Of a stretch of 64,000 bases of DNA, positions 44,934-54,437 are shown in pieces. The translations under genes were made by a program, and so were the position numbers. This DNA is from Actinomadura sp. NBRC 104412 (GTDB taxonomy: Bacteria > Actinomycetota > Actinomycetes > Streptosporangiales > Streptosporangiaceae). Numbering within the stretch: position 1 is the stretch's first letter; each line of letters opens with the position of its first letter. A model generated the notes under the pieces. It did not search any database. It was not told the DNA's origin and worked only from the letters and a program-made list of their open reading frames with translations. The stretch covers positions 1 to 64,000 of the forward strand of contig NZ_BSTM01000002.1 in NCBI RefSeq assembly GCF_030269515.1, in the 5' to 3' direction.

Positions 44934-47314
44934 CCGAGACACAGGAAAGGCCGCGGCATCACGGGTTCGGGCGCGTGCCGCGCAAGGAGGACGCCCGGTT
45001 CATCCGCGGCAAGGGCAACTACGTCGACGACATCAGGCTGCCGGGCATGCTGTACGGGGCCGTCCTGCGCAGCCCGCACGCGCACGCCCGCCTGGTGTCC
45101 ATCGACACCTCGGCCGCCGAGGCGCATCCCCAGGTGCGCGCGGTGATCACCGGGGAGACGCTGGCCGGGCTGAACCTGGCGTGGATGCCGACGCTGTCGG
45201 CGGACGTGCAGGCCGTCCTGGCCACCGACAAGGTGCGCTTCCAGGGCCAGGAGGTCGCGTTCGTCGTCGCCGAGAGCCACTACGCGGCGCGCGACGCGCT
45301 GGAGCTGATCGACGTCGACTACGAGCCGCTGCCCCCGGTCGTCGACGCGCGCACGGCCCTGGACCCGGACGCCCCGGTGATCCGCGACGACGTCGAGGGC
45401 CGCACCGACAACCACATCTTCGACTGGGAGGCGGGGGACGCCGCCGCCACCGACGCGGTCTTCGCGAGCGCGGACGTGGTCGTCGAGCAGGACGTGCTGT
45501 ACCCCCGCGTGCACCCCGCGCCGCTGGAGACCTGCGGGATCGTCGCCGACATGGACCCGGTGACCGGCAAGCTCACCGTGTACACCACCACCCAGGCGCC
45601 GCACGCGCACCGCACCGTGTACGCGCTGGTCGCCGGGCTGCCCGAGCACAAGATCCGAGTGGTGTCGCCGGACATCGGCGGCGGCTTCGGCAACAAGGTC
45701 GGCATCTACCCCGGCTATGTCTGCGCGATCGTCGGGTCCATCGTCGCCAAGCGTCCCGTCAAGTGGATGGAGGACCGGTCGGAGAACCTGATGACCACGT
45801 CCTTCGCGCGGGACTACCACATGCGCGGCGAGATCGCCGCGACCCGTGACGGCCGGATCCGCGGGATCCGGGTGAAGGTGCTGGCCGACCACGGCGCGTT
45901 CAACGGCACCGCGCAGCCCACCAAGTTCCCCGCCGGGTTCTTCCACGTGTTCACCGGCTCGTACGACATCGAGGCCGCGCACTGCGCGGTCACCGGCGTC
46001 TACACCAACAAGGCGCCCGGCGGCGTCGCCTACGCCTGCTCGTTCCGCATCACCGAGGCCGCGTACCTGGTCGAGCGGATGATCGACGTATTGGCCGGCG
46101 AGCTGGACATGGACCCGGCCGAACTGCGGATGCGCAACCTGCTGCGCCCCGAGCAGTTCCCGTACTCCTCGGCCACCGGCTGGGAGTACGACTCGGGCGA
46201 CTACCCGGCCACGCTGCGGCACGCCATGGACATCGCCGGGTACGAGAGGCTGCGCGAGGAGCAGGCCGAACGCCGCCGCGCCGGCGACGGGCCGCTGATG
46301 GGCATCGGGATCAGCTTCTTCACCGAGGCGGTCGGCGCGGGCCCGCGCAAGCACATGGACATCCTCGGGCTCGGCATGGCCGACGGCGCCGAGCTGAGGA
46401 TCCATCCCACCGGCAAGGCCGTCCTGCGCATCTCCGTCCAGACCCAGGGGCAGGGCCACGAGACGACGTTCGCGCAGATCGTCGCCGAGGAGCTCGGGAT
46501 CCCGGTGGACGACGTCGAGGTGGTGCACGGCGACACCGACCAGACCCCGTTCGGGCTGGGCACCTACGGGTCCCGGTCGACGCCGGTGTCCGGCGCCGCC
46601 ACCGCCGTCGTGGCCCGCAAGGTGCGCGAGCGGGCCAGGATCGTCGCCGGGGCGATGCTGGAGGCCGATCCCGAGGACCTGGAATGGGCGCCGGGACGCT
46701 GGCAGGTCCGCGGCGACCCCGCGTCCGGCGCGACCATGCAGGAGATCGCGATGGCCGCGCACGGCAGCGTCGAGCTGCCGGAGGGCGTGGAGGGCCATCT
46801 GGACGCCACCACCGTCTACAACCCGCCGAACCTCACCTACCCGTTCGGCGCGTACATCGCGGTCGTGGACGTGGACCCGGGCACCGGCAAGGTCACCGTC
46901 CGCCGGTTCATCGCGGTGGACGACTGCGGCGTCCGCATCAACCCGATGATCGTCGAGGGCCAGGTGCACGGCGGGCTCGCCGACGGGGTCGGGATGGCGC
47001 TGATGCAGGTCATGGCGTTCGACGAGGACGGCAACCACCTGGGCGCCTCGTTCATGGACTACCTGCTGCCGACGTCGATGGAGTGCCCGTCCTGGGAGCT
47101 GGGGGAGACGGTCACGCCGTCCCCGCACCACCCGCTGGGCGCCAAGGGCGTCGGCGAGTCCGCCACGGTCGGCTCGCCCGCCGCCATCGTCAACGCCGTC
47201 GTGGATGCGCTCAAGCCCTACGGCGTACGGCACGCCGACATGCCGCTCACCCCGGCCAACGTCTGGCGCGTCATGCGGGGGAACCCGTTCCGGACGGACC
47301 TGGCGATCCCATGA
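44930..47314 (+). CDS. coxL: Aerobic carbon monoxide dehydrogenase, molybdenum (large) subunit, form I
   Basis: A 794-residue molybdopterin-binding subunit. KEDARFIRGKGNYVDDIRLPG at the N-terminus, the active-site motif AYACSFR (367-373; Cys370 would hold the Mo-S-Cu bridge), QGQGHETT and GAKGVGES (with the catalytic Glu) are present. AYxCSFR is the accepted mark of form I, true CO-oxidising CoxL, as opposed to form II AYRGAGR. Overall wording is close to Oligotropha CoxL. It oxidises CO to CO2, allowing trace-gas scavenging. The start is taken at ATG 44930, which overlaps the stop of mini-ORF 2; its own ribosome site is weak. Confidence 0.96.
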   Translation: MTETQERPRHHGFGRVPRKEDARFIRGKGNYVDDIRLPGMLYGAVLRSPHAHARLVSIDTSAAEAHPQVRAVITGETLAGLNLAWMPTLSADVQAVLATDKVRFQGQEVAFVVAESHYAARDALELIDVDYEPLPPVVDARTALDPDAPVIRDDVEGRTDNHIFDWEAGDAAATDAVFASADVVVEQDVLYPRVHPAPLETCGIVADMDPVTGKLTVYTTTQAPHAHRTVYALVAGLPEHKIRVVSPDIGGGFGNKVGIYPGYVCAIVGSIVAKRPVKWMEDRSENLMTTSFARDYHMRGEIAATRDGRIRGIRVKVLADHGAFNGTAQPTKFPAGFFHVFTGSYDIEAAHCAVTGVYTNKAPGGVAYACSFRITEAAYLVERMIDVLAGELDMDPAELRMRNLLRPEQFPYSSATGWEYDSGDYPATLRHAMDIAGYERLREEQAERRRAGDGPLMGIGISFFTEAVGAGPRKHMDILGLGMADGAELRIHPTGKAVLRISVQTQGQGHETTFAQIVAEELGIPVDDVEVVHGDTDQTPFGLGTYGSRSTPVSGAATAVVARKVRERARIVAGAMLEADPEDLEWAPGRWQVRGDPASGATMQEIAMAAHGSVELPEGVEGHLDATTVYNPPNLTYPFGAYIAVVDVDPGTGKVTVRRFIAVDDCGVRINPMIVEGQVHGGLADGVGMALMQVMAFDEDGNHLGASFMDYLLPTSMECPSWELGETVTPSPHHPLGAKGVGESATVGSPAAIVNAVVDALKPYGVRHADMPLTPANVWRVMRGNPFRTDLAIP

Positions 47315-48105
47315 TGGACCAGCTCGGCCGAGCCGAACGGCTGCGCAGCGAACGGACCCCGTTCGTCCTGGCCACGGTGGTGCGCGCGGAACGTCCCACC
47401 AGCGCCAAGACCGGCGACCGCGCGCTCGTCCTCCCCGACGGGACCCTTGAGGGTTTCGTCGGGGGGTCGTGCGCGGCCTCGACCGTACGCGCCCAGGCGC
47501 TGGCCCTCCTCGACTCCGGGGAGTCCACCCTGCTGCGCATCACCCCCGGCGCGGACGAGGGCGCGGACGCGTCGGAGGGCCTGGTCACGGTCAGCAACCC
47601 GTGCCTGTCCGGCGGCACGCTGGACCTGTTCCTGGAGGCCGTGATCCCGCCCGCGCTGATCCAGGTCTACGGTGACGGCCCGATCGCCCGCGCCCTGGCC
47701 GACGTCGGCACCGCCGCCGGCTACGACCTGCGTCCCACCGCGGACCTGGACGCACCCGTCATCGGGGACGCCGCCGCCCTGGTCGTCGCCACCCACGGCC
47801 ACAACGAGGAGGCCATCCTCCGCGCGGCCCTCGACGCCGGCATCCCGTACATCGGCCTCATCGCGAGCCGGAAACGGGGCGCGGCCGTGACGGCGTCCAT
47901 CGAGGGCGGCGACCGCGTCCACAGCCCCGCGGGCTTGGACATCGGCGCCCGGACCGCGCCCGAGATAGCCCTGTCCCTGCTGGCCGAGATCCTCTCGCTG
48001 CGGCCCCGTGCGGCGCGCCGGGCCGTCCACGAGACCCGGCATGCCGCCCAGGAGGCGCGGCACGAGGAGGCCCGGCACGAGGAGTCACATCACCACTGCC
48101 ACTGA
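47311..48105 (+). CDS. XdhC/CoxI family protein, likely CODH molybdenum cofactor maturation
   Basis: A 264-residue protein. N-terminal XdhC_CoxI domain (ATVVRAERPTSAKTGDRALV, GFVGGSCAASTVRAQALALL) and C-terminal Rossmann domain (VYGDGPIARALADVGTAAGY, VVATHGHNEEAILRAAL, YIGLIASRKR). XdhC/CoxF/CoxI proteins load or sulfurate the Mo cofactor of this enzyme family. The last 20 residues are His- and Glu-rich (ARHEEARHEESHHHCH), which could bind Cu or another metal; this is of interest because CoxL carries Cu. ATGA overlap with coxL shows operon membership. Other accessory genes (coxD, coxE, coxG) are not in the window. Confidence 0.88.
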   Translation: MMDQLGRAERLRSERTPFVLATVVRAERPTSAKTGDRALVLPDGTLEGFVGGSCAASTVRAQALALLDSGESTLLRITPGADEGADASEGLVTVSNPCLSGGTLDLFLEAVIPPALIQVYGDGPIARALADVGTAAGYDLRPTADLDAPVIGDAAALVVATHGHNEEAILRAALDAGIPYIGLIASRKRGAAVTASIEGGDRVHSPAGLDIGARTAPEIALSLLAEILSLRPRAARRAVHETRHAAQEARHEEARHEESHHHCH

Positions 48106-48116
48106 GCGCGTGCCGG

Positions 48117-48587
48117 TCAGCCGGCCGGTGGCTCCAAAAGCCGGCGGAGGAGGGCGGCGAGCTGGTCGCGTTCGTCCGGGCGGAAGCGGCCGAAGATCCG
48201 CCCTCCCACGTCGGCGGCGATCTCCCGGGCCTCCGCGAGGACGCGCTCGCCTTCGGGGGTCGGCGTGACCGAGTACGCCCGCCGGTCCTGGGGCGTGCGC
48301 TCCCGCCGGACGAGGCCGGCGTGCTCCAGCTCGTCGATGAGCCGGACCATCGTGGACTTGTCGATGCCGGTCAGGTCGATGAGGCGCCGCTGGCTCGACG
48401 GCCCGTAGGTCCGCAGGGCGAGCAGCATGGCGTACCCGCGCACGTCGATCCCCAGCGGGCGCAGCGCCTGGTTCATCGCCCCCCGGCTGGTGTTGTGGGC
48501 CCTGGCGAGGAGCATGCCGAGCCCGACGTGCCGGGAGGCGGGGTCGCCGGTCTCGGACAGGAACCGTTCGAGCAGGTCGTCGAGCAT
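48117..48587 (-). CDS. MarR family regulator
   Basis: A 156-residue winged-helix regulator: RHVGLGMLLARAHNTSRGAM helix, SSQRRLIDLTGIDKSTMVR HTH, LVRRERTPQDRRAYSVTPTP wing with the conserved D-R-R. It is divergent from an amidohydrolase gene, and a perfect palindrome (48614-48629) lies between them 27 bases from its ATG. Control of the amidohydrolase, with a phenolic or aromatic acid ligand, is the usual theme for such pairs, but is inference. It converges on the cox operon end with an 11-base gap. Confidence 0.9.
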   Translation of the reverse strand: MLDDLLERFLSETGDPASRHVGLGMLLARAHNTSRGAMNQALRPLGIDVRGYAMLLALRTYGPSSQRRLIDLTGIDKSTMVRLIDELEHAGLVRRERTPQDRRAYSVTPTPEGERVLAEAREIAADVGGRIFGRFRPDERDQLAALLRRLLEPPAG

Positions 48588-48613
48588 GGGCCCATCTTAG
48601 GCCCTTTTGATAT

Positions 48614-48629
48614 AGTCTCATCTGAGACT
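48614..48629. promoter_or_regulatory. MarR operator candidate
   Basis: AGTCTCA-TC-TGAGACT is a perfect 7-2-7 palindrome between the divergent MarR and amidohydrolase starts, preceded by the AT-rich TTTTGATATAG. A further half-site-like GTCTCGG follows. Position and symmetry fit a MarR dimer site. Confidence 0.75.
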
Positions 48630-48684
48630 GTCTCGGCACTGACTAAATCCGTACGGTGGCCCGACCAGACCAGGGGAGACCTCC

Positions 48685-49743
48685 ATGCCCGGAATGACCC
48701 GCCGGCGCGCCCTCGCGGCGTCCGGCCTGACCGCCGTCGCGGCGACCGTGCCGGCCGTCCCCGTGACGGCCGGCACCGCCCGCCCGCCCGCGCGAGGCAG
48801 GATCGACGTCCATCACCATGCCGTCCCGCGCGAGATGCGCGAGTGGGCGGAGCGGCAGGGACTGATCCCGCCCGGCGGCGGGCCGTCCTGGGCCGACTGG
48901 AGCCTGAACGCCACGCTCGACACCATGAAGGCCAACGGCATCGCCGCCGGCGTCGCGTCCGCACCGATCCCGGCCGAGGTGTTCCAGGATCGGGCCGTCG
49001 CCGCCTCCGGCGTCCGGATCTGCAACGAGTCGATGGCCGGGCTGGTACGGTCCCACCCCACCCGGTTCGGCTTCTTCGCCAACGTCGCGATGCTCCACCC
49101 CGACCTCGCGCTGAAGCAGATCGCGTACGCGTTCGACGAACTGGGCGCCGACGGGGTGCTCCTCAACACCTCGGCCGACGGCCGCTACCTCGGCGACCCG
49201 ATGTTCGACCCGCTGTTCGCCGAGCTCGACCGGCGCGGAGCGGTCGTGTTCACCCATCCGTTCGCGCCCAAGGGCATCGTCACGGTCCCCGGGGTCGAGG
49301 ACTACATCGGCGACTTCCTGCTGGACACCACGCGGACCGCGCTCAGCCTCATCGCCGCCGGAACGCTGGAACGGTACCGCCGGGTGTCCGTCATCCTGTC
49401 CCACGCCGGCGGGTTCCTGCCGTACATCGTCGGCCGCGCCGAGGGCTGGGGGAGGGAGGACGGCGGCCCCGACCCCGCGAAGATCCGGTACGCGCTGCGG
49501 CGCTTCTTCTACGACACCGCCCTGCCGATGTCGCCGTACGCGACGCCGTCCCTGCTGAACGCGGTCGGCGCCGGCCGGGTGCTGTTCGGGACCGACTGGC
49601 CCGCCAACACCGCCGGGGAGGTCCGCGTCAACACGCGCGACTTCGACCGCGACCCGGGACTGGGCGACCGCGAGCACCGGGCCATCGGCCGCGACAACGC
49701 GCTGCGCCTCCTGCCGCGCCTGGCGGCACGGGTCGGCCGGTGA
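48685..49743 (+). CDS. Amidohydrolase family protein (ACMSD-like) with twin-arginine-like signal
   Basis: A 352-residue metal-dependent hydrolase of the amidohydrolase_2 group. The N-terminus MTRRRALAASGLTAVAATVPA looks like a Tat or Sec signal, unusual for this mostly cytosolic group. Catalytic-domain motifs are RIDVHHHAVPREM (about 38-50), DGVLLNTSADGRYLGDPMFDPL, VVFTHPFAP, VILSHAGGFLPYI and LFGTDWPANT with the metal-binding His/Asp residues. Relatives decarboxylate or hydrolyse aromatic acids. ATG 48685 has GGGGAG upstream. The divergent MarR gene is the probable regulator. Confidence 0.87.
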   Translation: MPGMTRRRALAASGLTAVAATVPAVPVTAGTARPPARGRIDVHHHAVPREMREWAERQGLIPPGGGPSWADWSLNATLDTMKANGIAAGVASAPIPAEVFQDRAVAASGVRICNESMAGLVRSHPTRFGFFANVAMLHPDLALKQIAYAFDELGADGVLLNTSADGRYLGDPMFDPLFAELDRRGAVVFTHPFAPKGIVTVPGVEDYIGDFLLDTTRTALSLIAAGTLERYRRVSVILSHAGGFLPYIVGRAEGWGREDGGPDPAKIRYALRRFFYDTALPMSPYATPSLLNAVGAGRVLFGTDWPANTAGEVRVNTRDFDRDPGLGDREHRAIGRDNALRLLPRLAARVGR

Positions 49744-49750
49744 ACGGTGC

Positions 49751-50591
49751 TCAGCGTCCGGCGGCCAGATCCTGGGAGCCGACGACCTTGAGGAGGCGCA
49801 GCGCCTCGTGGGCCGGGCTGCCGGGGGCCGGTGTAGAAGACGACCCACTGGTCGCGTTGCGGGTCGTGGAGGGCGTCGCAGTCCAGATCGAGCCATCCCA
49901 CGAGCGGGTGGTGGATGCGCTTGCGGGTGGTGCGGCTCGTCTGAACGTCCTGCTCGTCCCACAAAGTGCGGAACTCGGCGCTCTCCGTGAGCAGCCGCTC
50001 GATGAGGGCGCGCACGCCCGCGTCCCGTGGGTAGCGAGCCGACGCGGTACGCAGGTCGGCCACCGCCTCGCGGGCGAAGGAGTGCGCGCCTTCCGGGTCG
50101 AACCGTGCGCGGGATTCCGGGTCGGTGAAGAACCGCACGGCGACGTTCCGCTCGTCCCCCGGCTCGAGGAACCCGCCCAGCAGGAGGCCCGCCATCGCGT
50201 TCCACGCCAGCACGTTCAGGACGGCGTCGCAGACCAGCGCGGGCGTGTCGTCGAGGCGGTCGAGCATCCGCAGGACGCTCGACCGCACCTCCCGCACCGG
50301 TCCGGGCGGCGGCTCCGGCGCCGCACCGGCCAGGCGGTACAGGTGGTCGCGCTCGTCGTCCGACAGCCGCAGCGCCCGGCCGACCGCGCCGAGGATCTGG
50401 CGGGACGGCCTGGGACCGCGCGCCTGCTCCAGCCGGATGTAGTACTCCACCGACATCCCGGCAAGCTGCGCGACCTCCTGCCGCCGCAACCCGGGCGTGC
50501 GCCGCCTCGGCCCCGCCTCAAGCCCCACATCGGCGGGACGCACCCCGGCCCTGCGCTTCCTCAGGAAGGCGGCCAGTTCCCGCCGGTTCAC
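49751..50591 (-). pseudogene. MmyB-type XRE regulator with a 1-base frameshift near the 3' end
   Basis: The frame from GTG 50591 encodes an XRE helix-turn-helix (RRRTPGLRRQEVAQLAGMSV, YYIRLEQARGPRPSRQIL) and the MmyB ligand-binding domain (LVCDAVLNVLAWNAMAG, RRIHHPLVGWLDLDCDALHD-like) down to VVFYTGP. The expected end of the family, GSPAHEALRLLKVVGSQDL, is present in the next frame and stops at 49751. The switch falls in a run of five G on the plus strand (49823-49827); removing one base restores a full-length protein of about 280 residues. It may be a real slip mutation, phase variation or a sequencing error. Confidence 0.8.
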
Positions 50592-50698
50592 CTCGTCCAC
50601 CCCTCCAGACTGCCGCGCCGGCCCGCCCCGACGGGCGTATTCCTCAACGAGAACGGCGGCACCTACCCCTGGTGACCCGGCGGCTTCCGGTCGGGGTG

Positions 50699-51613
50699 TC
50701 AGCCGCCGAGCTCGTCCAGCAGACCGGCGAGCAGGGACTCGGCGGTCTCCGGTGGGCCGGCGTTGACCGAGAGCCAGTCCAGGTGCGCCTTGTAGGCGGC
50801 CAGGTCGGCGGGCTTGTCCAGGTACAGCGCGCTGGTCAGCTGCTCCATGTAGACCACGTCGGGCAGGCTGGGCTCGGCGAACCGCAGCAGCGAGAACGAG
50901 CCGGCGAGCGCCGCCATCGCGCTGTGCCGCGGTGGCATCACCTGGATGGTGATGGCCGGTGACCGGGCCGCGGCGAGCAGCGCCGCGATCTGCTCCCGCA
51001 TGACCGCCGTTCCGCCGACCCGGCGGCGCAGCGCCGCCTCGTCCACCACCGCCCACAGCTGGGGCGGCTCGGGACGGCTCAGGATCCGCTGCCGCCGCAT
51101 CAGGACGCTGACCCGGCGCTCGATCTCCTGCGCGGGGGCCATGGGGCGGCTGACCTCCAGCGCGGCTCTGGCGTAGTCCTCGGTCTGCAGCAGTTCGGGC
51201 ACGCACCGGGTCTCGTGGACGCGCAGCGTGGACGCCGCCTCCTCCAGCCCGATGTAGACCTCGAACCAGGGCGGCAGGATGTCGCTGAAGCGGTGCCACC
51301 AGCCCGGGCGGTTGGCCTGCTCGGCCAGTTCCAGCAGGGGCTCGCGCTCGTCGGCCGCCGTCACCCCGTACAGGGTGAGCAGGTCGGCGACGTCGCGCTC
51401 CTTGAAGCCGACCCGGCCGAGCTCCAGTCTGCTGATCTTGGACGCGGAGGCGCGTATCGCGTTCCCGGCGTCCTTGGGCGAGATGCCCTTGGCCTCGCGC
51501 AGCCGGCGCAGCTGACCGCCGAGCAGGATGCGCAGGACGGTGGGCCCGCCGCTGGGGAGATCGCGCGCGCGGCCTCCCGGTTCCGGATGGTCGTCCGGCT
51601 GAAGTGCCTTCAC
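50699..51613 (-). CDS. XRE family regulator with DUF5753 domain
   Basis: A protein of about 304 residues, abundant family in mycelial actinomycetes. HTH at about 25-80 (LRILLGGQLRRLREAKGISP, KDAGNAIRASASKISRLE) and DUF5753 domain from about 100 (EEAASTLRVHETRCVPELLQ, TEDYARAAL, VMPPRHSAMAALAGSFSLL). Such genes are usually beside small DUF397 genes; none is seen here. GTG 51613 has GGGGGGACGGA upstream; an ATG at 51649 is also possible. It shares a 368-base divergent region with the catalase gene that carries two palindromes. Confidence 0.87.
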   Translation of the reverse strand: MKALQPDDHPEPGGRARDLPSGGPTVLRILLGGQLRRLREAKGISPKDAGNAIRASASKISRLELGRVGFKERDVADLLTLYGVTAADEREPLLELAEQANRPGWWHRFSDILPPWFEVYIGLEEAASTLRVHETRCVPELLQTEDYARAALEVSRPMAPAQEIERRVSVLMRRQRILSRPEPPQLWAVVDEAALRRRVGGTAVMREQIAALLAAARSPAITIQVMPPRHSAMAALAGSFSLLRFAEPSLPDVVYMEQLTSALYLDKPADLAAYKAHLDWLSVNAGPPETAESLLAGLLDELGG

Positions 51614-51721
51614 TCCGTCCCCCCGCGCCCTCGTCCGGGCGCTCGTCATACGCGGCTTCCGGCACCCACCGTAACGCCACGGCCCCCGGAAGGTGTGCGG
51701 TTTGTCCGGTGAAACGGGGGA

Positions 51722-51775
51722 AGGCCGGGCCGCACGGGGGCCACGGCCCGGCCTCTATGGACCCATCATGGGTCC
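51722..51775. promoter_or_regulatory. Two adjacent palindromes in the DUF5753-catalase divergent region
   Basis: AGGCCGGGCCG (51722-51732) pairs perfectly with CGGCCCGGCCT (51744-51754) across an 11-base loop. Five bases later GGACCCAT-C-ATGGGTCC (51759-51775) is a perfect 8-1-8 palindrome. Neither neighbour ends here, so these are not simple terminators; the rest of the gap (51614-51981) shows no gene. Confidence 0.6.
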
Positions 51776-51981
51776 TCGCGGGGCCGCTGAACAGGAGGAA
51801 CGCTCACGTTTCCCCGTCCGGAACCGGCCCCCGGGAGCCGATCCGCACGGGGCGTGAGCGCAAGGTCACCGTCCGCCGGTCCGGGACGTTTCTTGACGGC
51901 GATATGTGACCTCCGGGAGGGAGGGGGCGGGACGGCCCGGGTAGGAGCGGCGCGTCGGGGCTGACGAGGGGGGATCGCGGC

Positions 51982-53652
<1,671 letters not shown>

Positions 53653-53684
53653 CGGGGACCTGGCAACGGAAGGGAGGCGCCGGT

Positions 53685-54077
53685 GTGAAGTACGGCCAAT
53701 TCATCGCGACGGTCCGCGACATGGGCGAGTACCAGGACCGCGAGGAGACCGAGCGGGTCACCAAGGCGGTGCTGCGGGTGCTGGGCAGCCGGATGACACC
53801 GCAGTCCGCCGACCACCTGGCCGCGCAGCTGCCCCCGCCGCTGGACCAGGCGGTACGGGACGGCGCCGACGGCAGGCCCGACCCCTTCGGCATCGAGGAG
53901 TTCTACCGCAGGGTCGGCGAGGCCACCAACGGGCACCGCGAGACCGCCGAGTGGGACGCGGGCGCCGTGCTGACCACGGTCGCGCGCACGGTGTCCGGCG
54001 GCGAGCTCAACCAGGTGCTCAGCCAGCTCCCGTCCGGGTACGCGCCGCTGTTCGGCAAGAACGAGCTGAGTGATTGA
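53685..54077 (+). CDS. DUF2267 domain protein
   Basis: A 130-residue helical protein matching DUF2267: FIATVRDMGEYQDREETERVTKAVLRVLGSR-like first helices (residues 6-35), a Pro-rich LAAQLPPPL turn, FGIEEFYRRVGEAT and a terminal VLSQLPSGYAPLFG. DUF2267 proteins are often found next to stress genes such as catalase, but have no known activity. GTG 53685 has GGGAGG upstream. It lies 32 bases after the catalase stop and 11 bases before the next gene, supporting one operon. Confidence 0.88.
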   Translation: MKYGQFIATVRDMGEYQDREETERVTKAVLRVLGSRMTPQSADHLAAQLPPPLDQAVRDGADGRPDPFGIEEFYRRVGEATNGHRETAEWDAGAVLTTVARTVSGGELNQVLSQLPSGYAPLFGKNELSD

Positions 54078-54088
54078 GGTGGGACACG

Positions 54089-54370
54089 ATGACCGGTGAC
54101 GCGCGCTCCGTCCGCGCGGGGGACCCCGATCCCGCCGACCGTGGCCCGGGGGCGAGCTCCGGGCACGAGAGCCGGCCGCAGGAGCGGATCGTCCGCGGCA
54201 CCGGCACCGCCGCCGAGGGCTACGAGACCAGGGGCGCGGCCGGCGGCACCAAGGACGGCGACCCTCTCGCCGGTGTGCGGATCGACACCGAGAGCGAGGC
54301 CGATGCCGAGACCACGGCCGGCGACGAGGGCTCCGGAGAGCCGGAGGAGGACCCGTCCGGCCGCGCCTGA
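54089..54370 (+). CDS. Small acidic hypothetical protein
   Basis: A 93-residue protein rich in Gly, Glu, Asp and Ser with few hydrophobic residues (SEADAETTAGDEGSGEPEED near the end), hence probably disordered. No family was recognised. It starts 11 bases after the DUF2267 stop with GAGGTGGG as a ribosome site, and a hairpin terminator follows 4 bases after its stop. As the last gene of the catalase unit it may be a stress-related hydrophilic protein; that is conjecture. Confidence 0.6.
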   Translation: MTGDARSVRAGDPDPADRGPGASSGHESRPQERIVRGTGTAAEGYETRGAAGGTKDGDPLAGVRIDTESEADAETTAGDEGSGEPEEDPSGRA

Positions 54371-54374
54371 CCGC

Positions 54375-54406
54375 ACCGGTCTGAGACCGGGCGGCCTCAG
54401 ACCGGT
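54375..54406. terminator. Bidirectional hairpin between convergent genes
   Basis: ACCGGTCTGAG and CTCAGACCGGT form a perfect 11-bp stem with a 10-base loop between the stops of the small acidic protein gene and the MFS gene. There is no long T tract. Confidence 0.7.
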
Positions 54407-54437
54407 CCGGAGCGATCCGGTCTGGAACGATCCAGCA

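Noticed and set aside
48321..50675. Very long plus-strand frame covering MarR, amidohydrolase and MmyB genes
   Set aside because: Shadow frame; three real genes with clear motifs lie within it on both strands.
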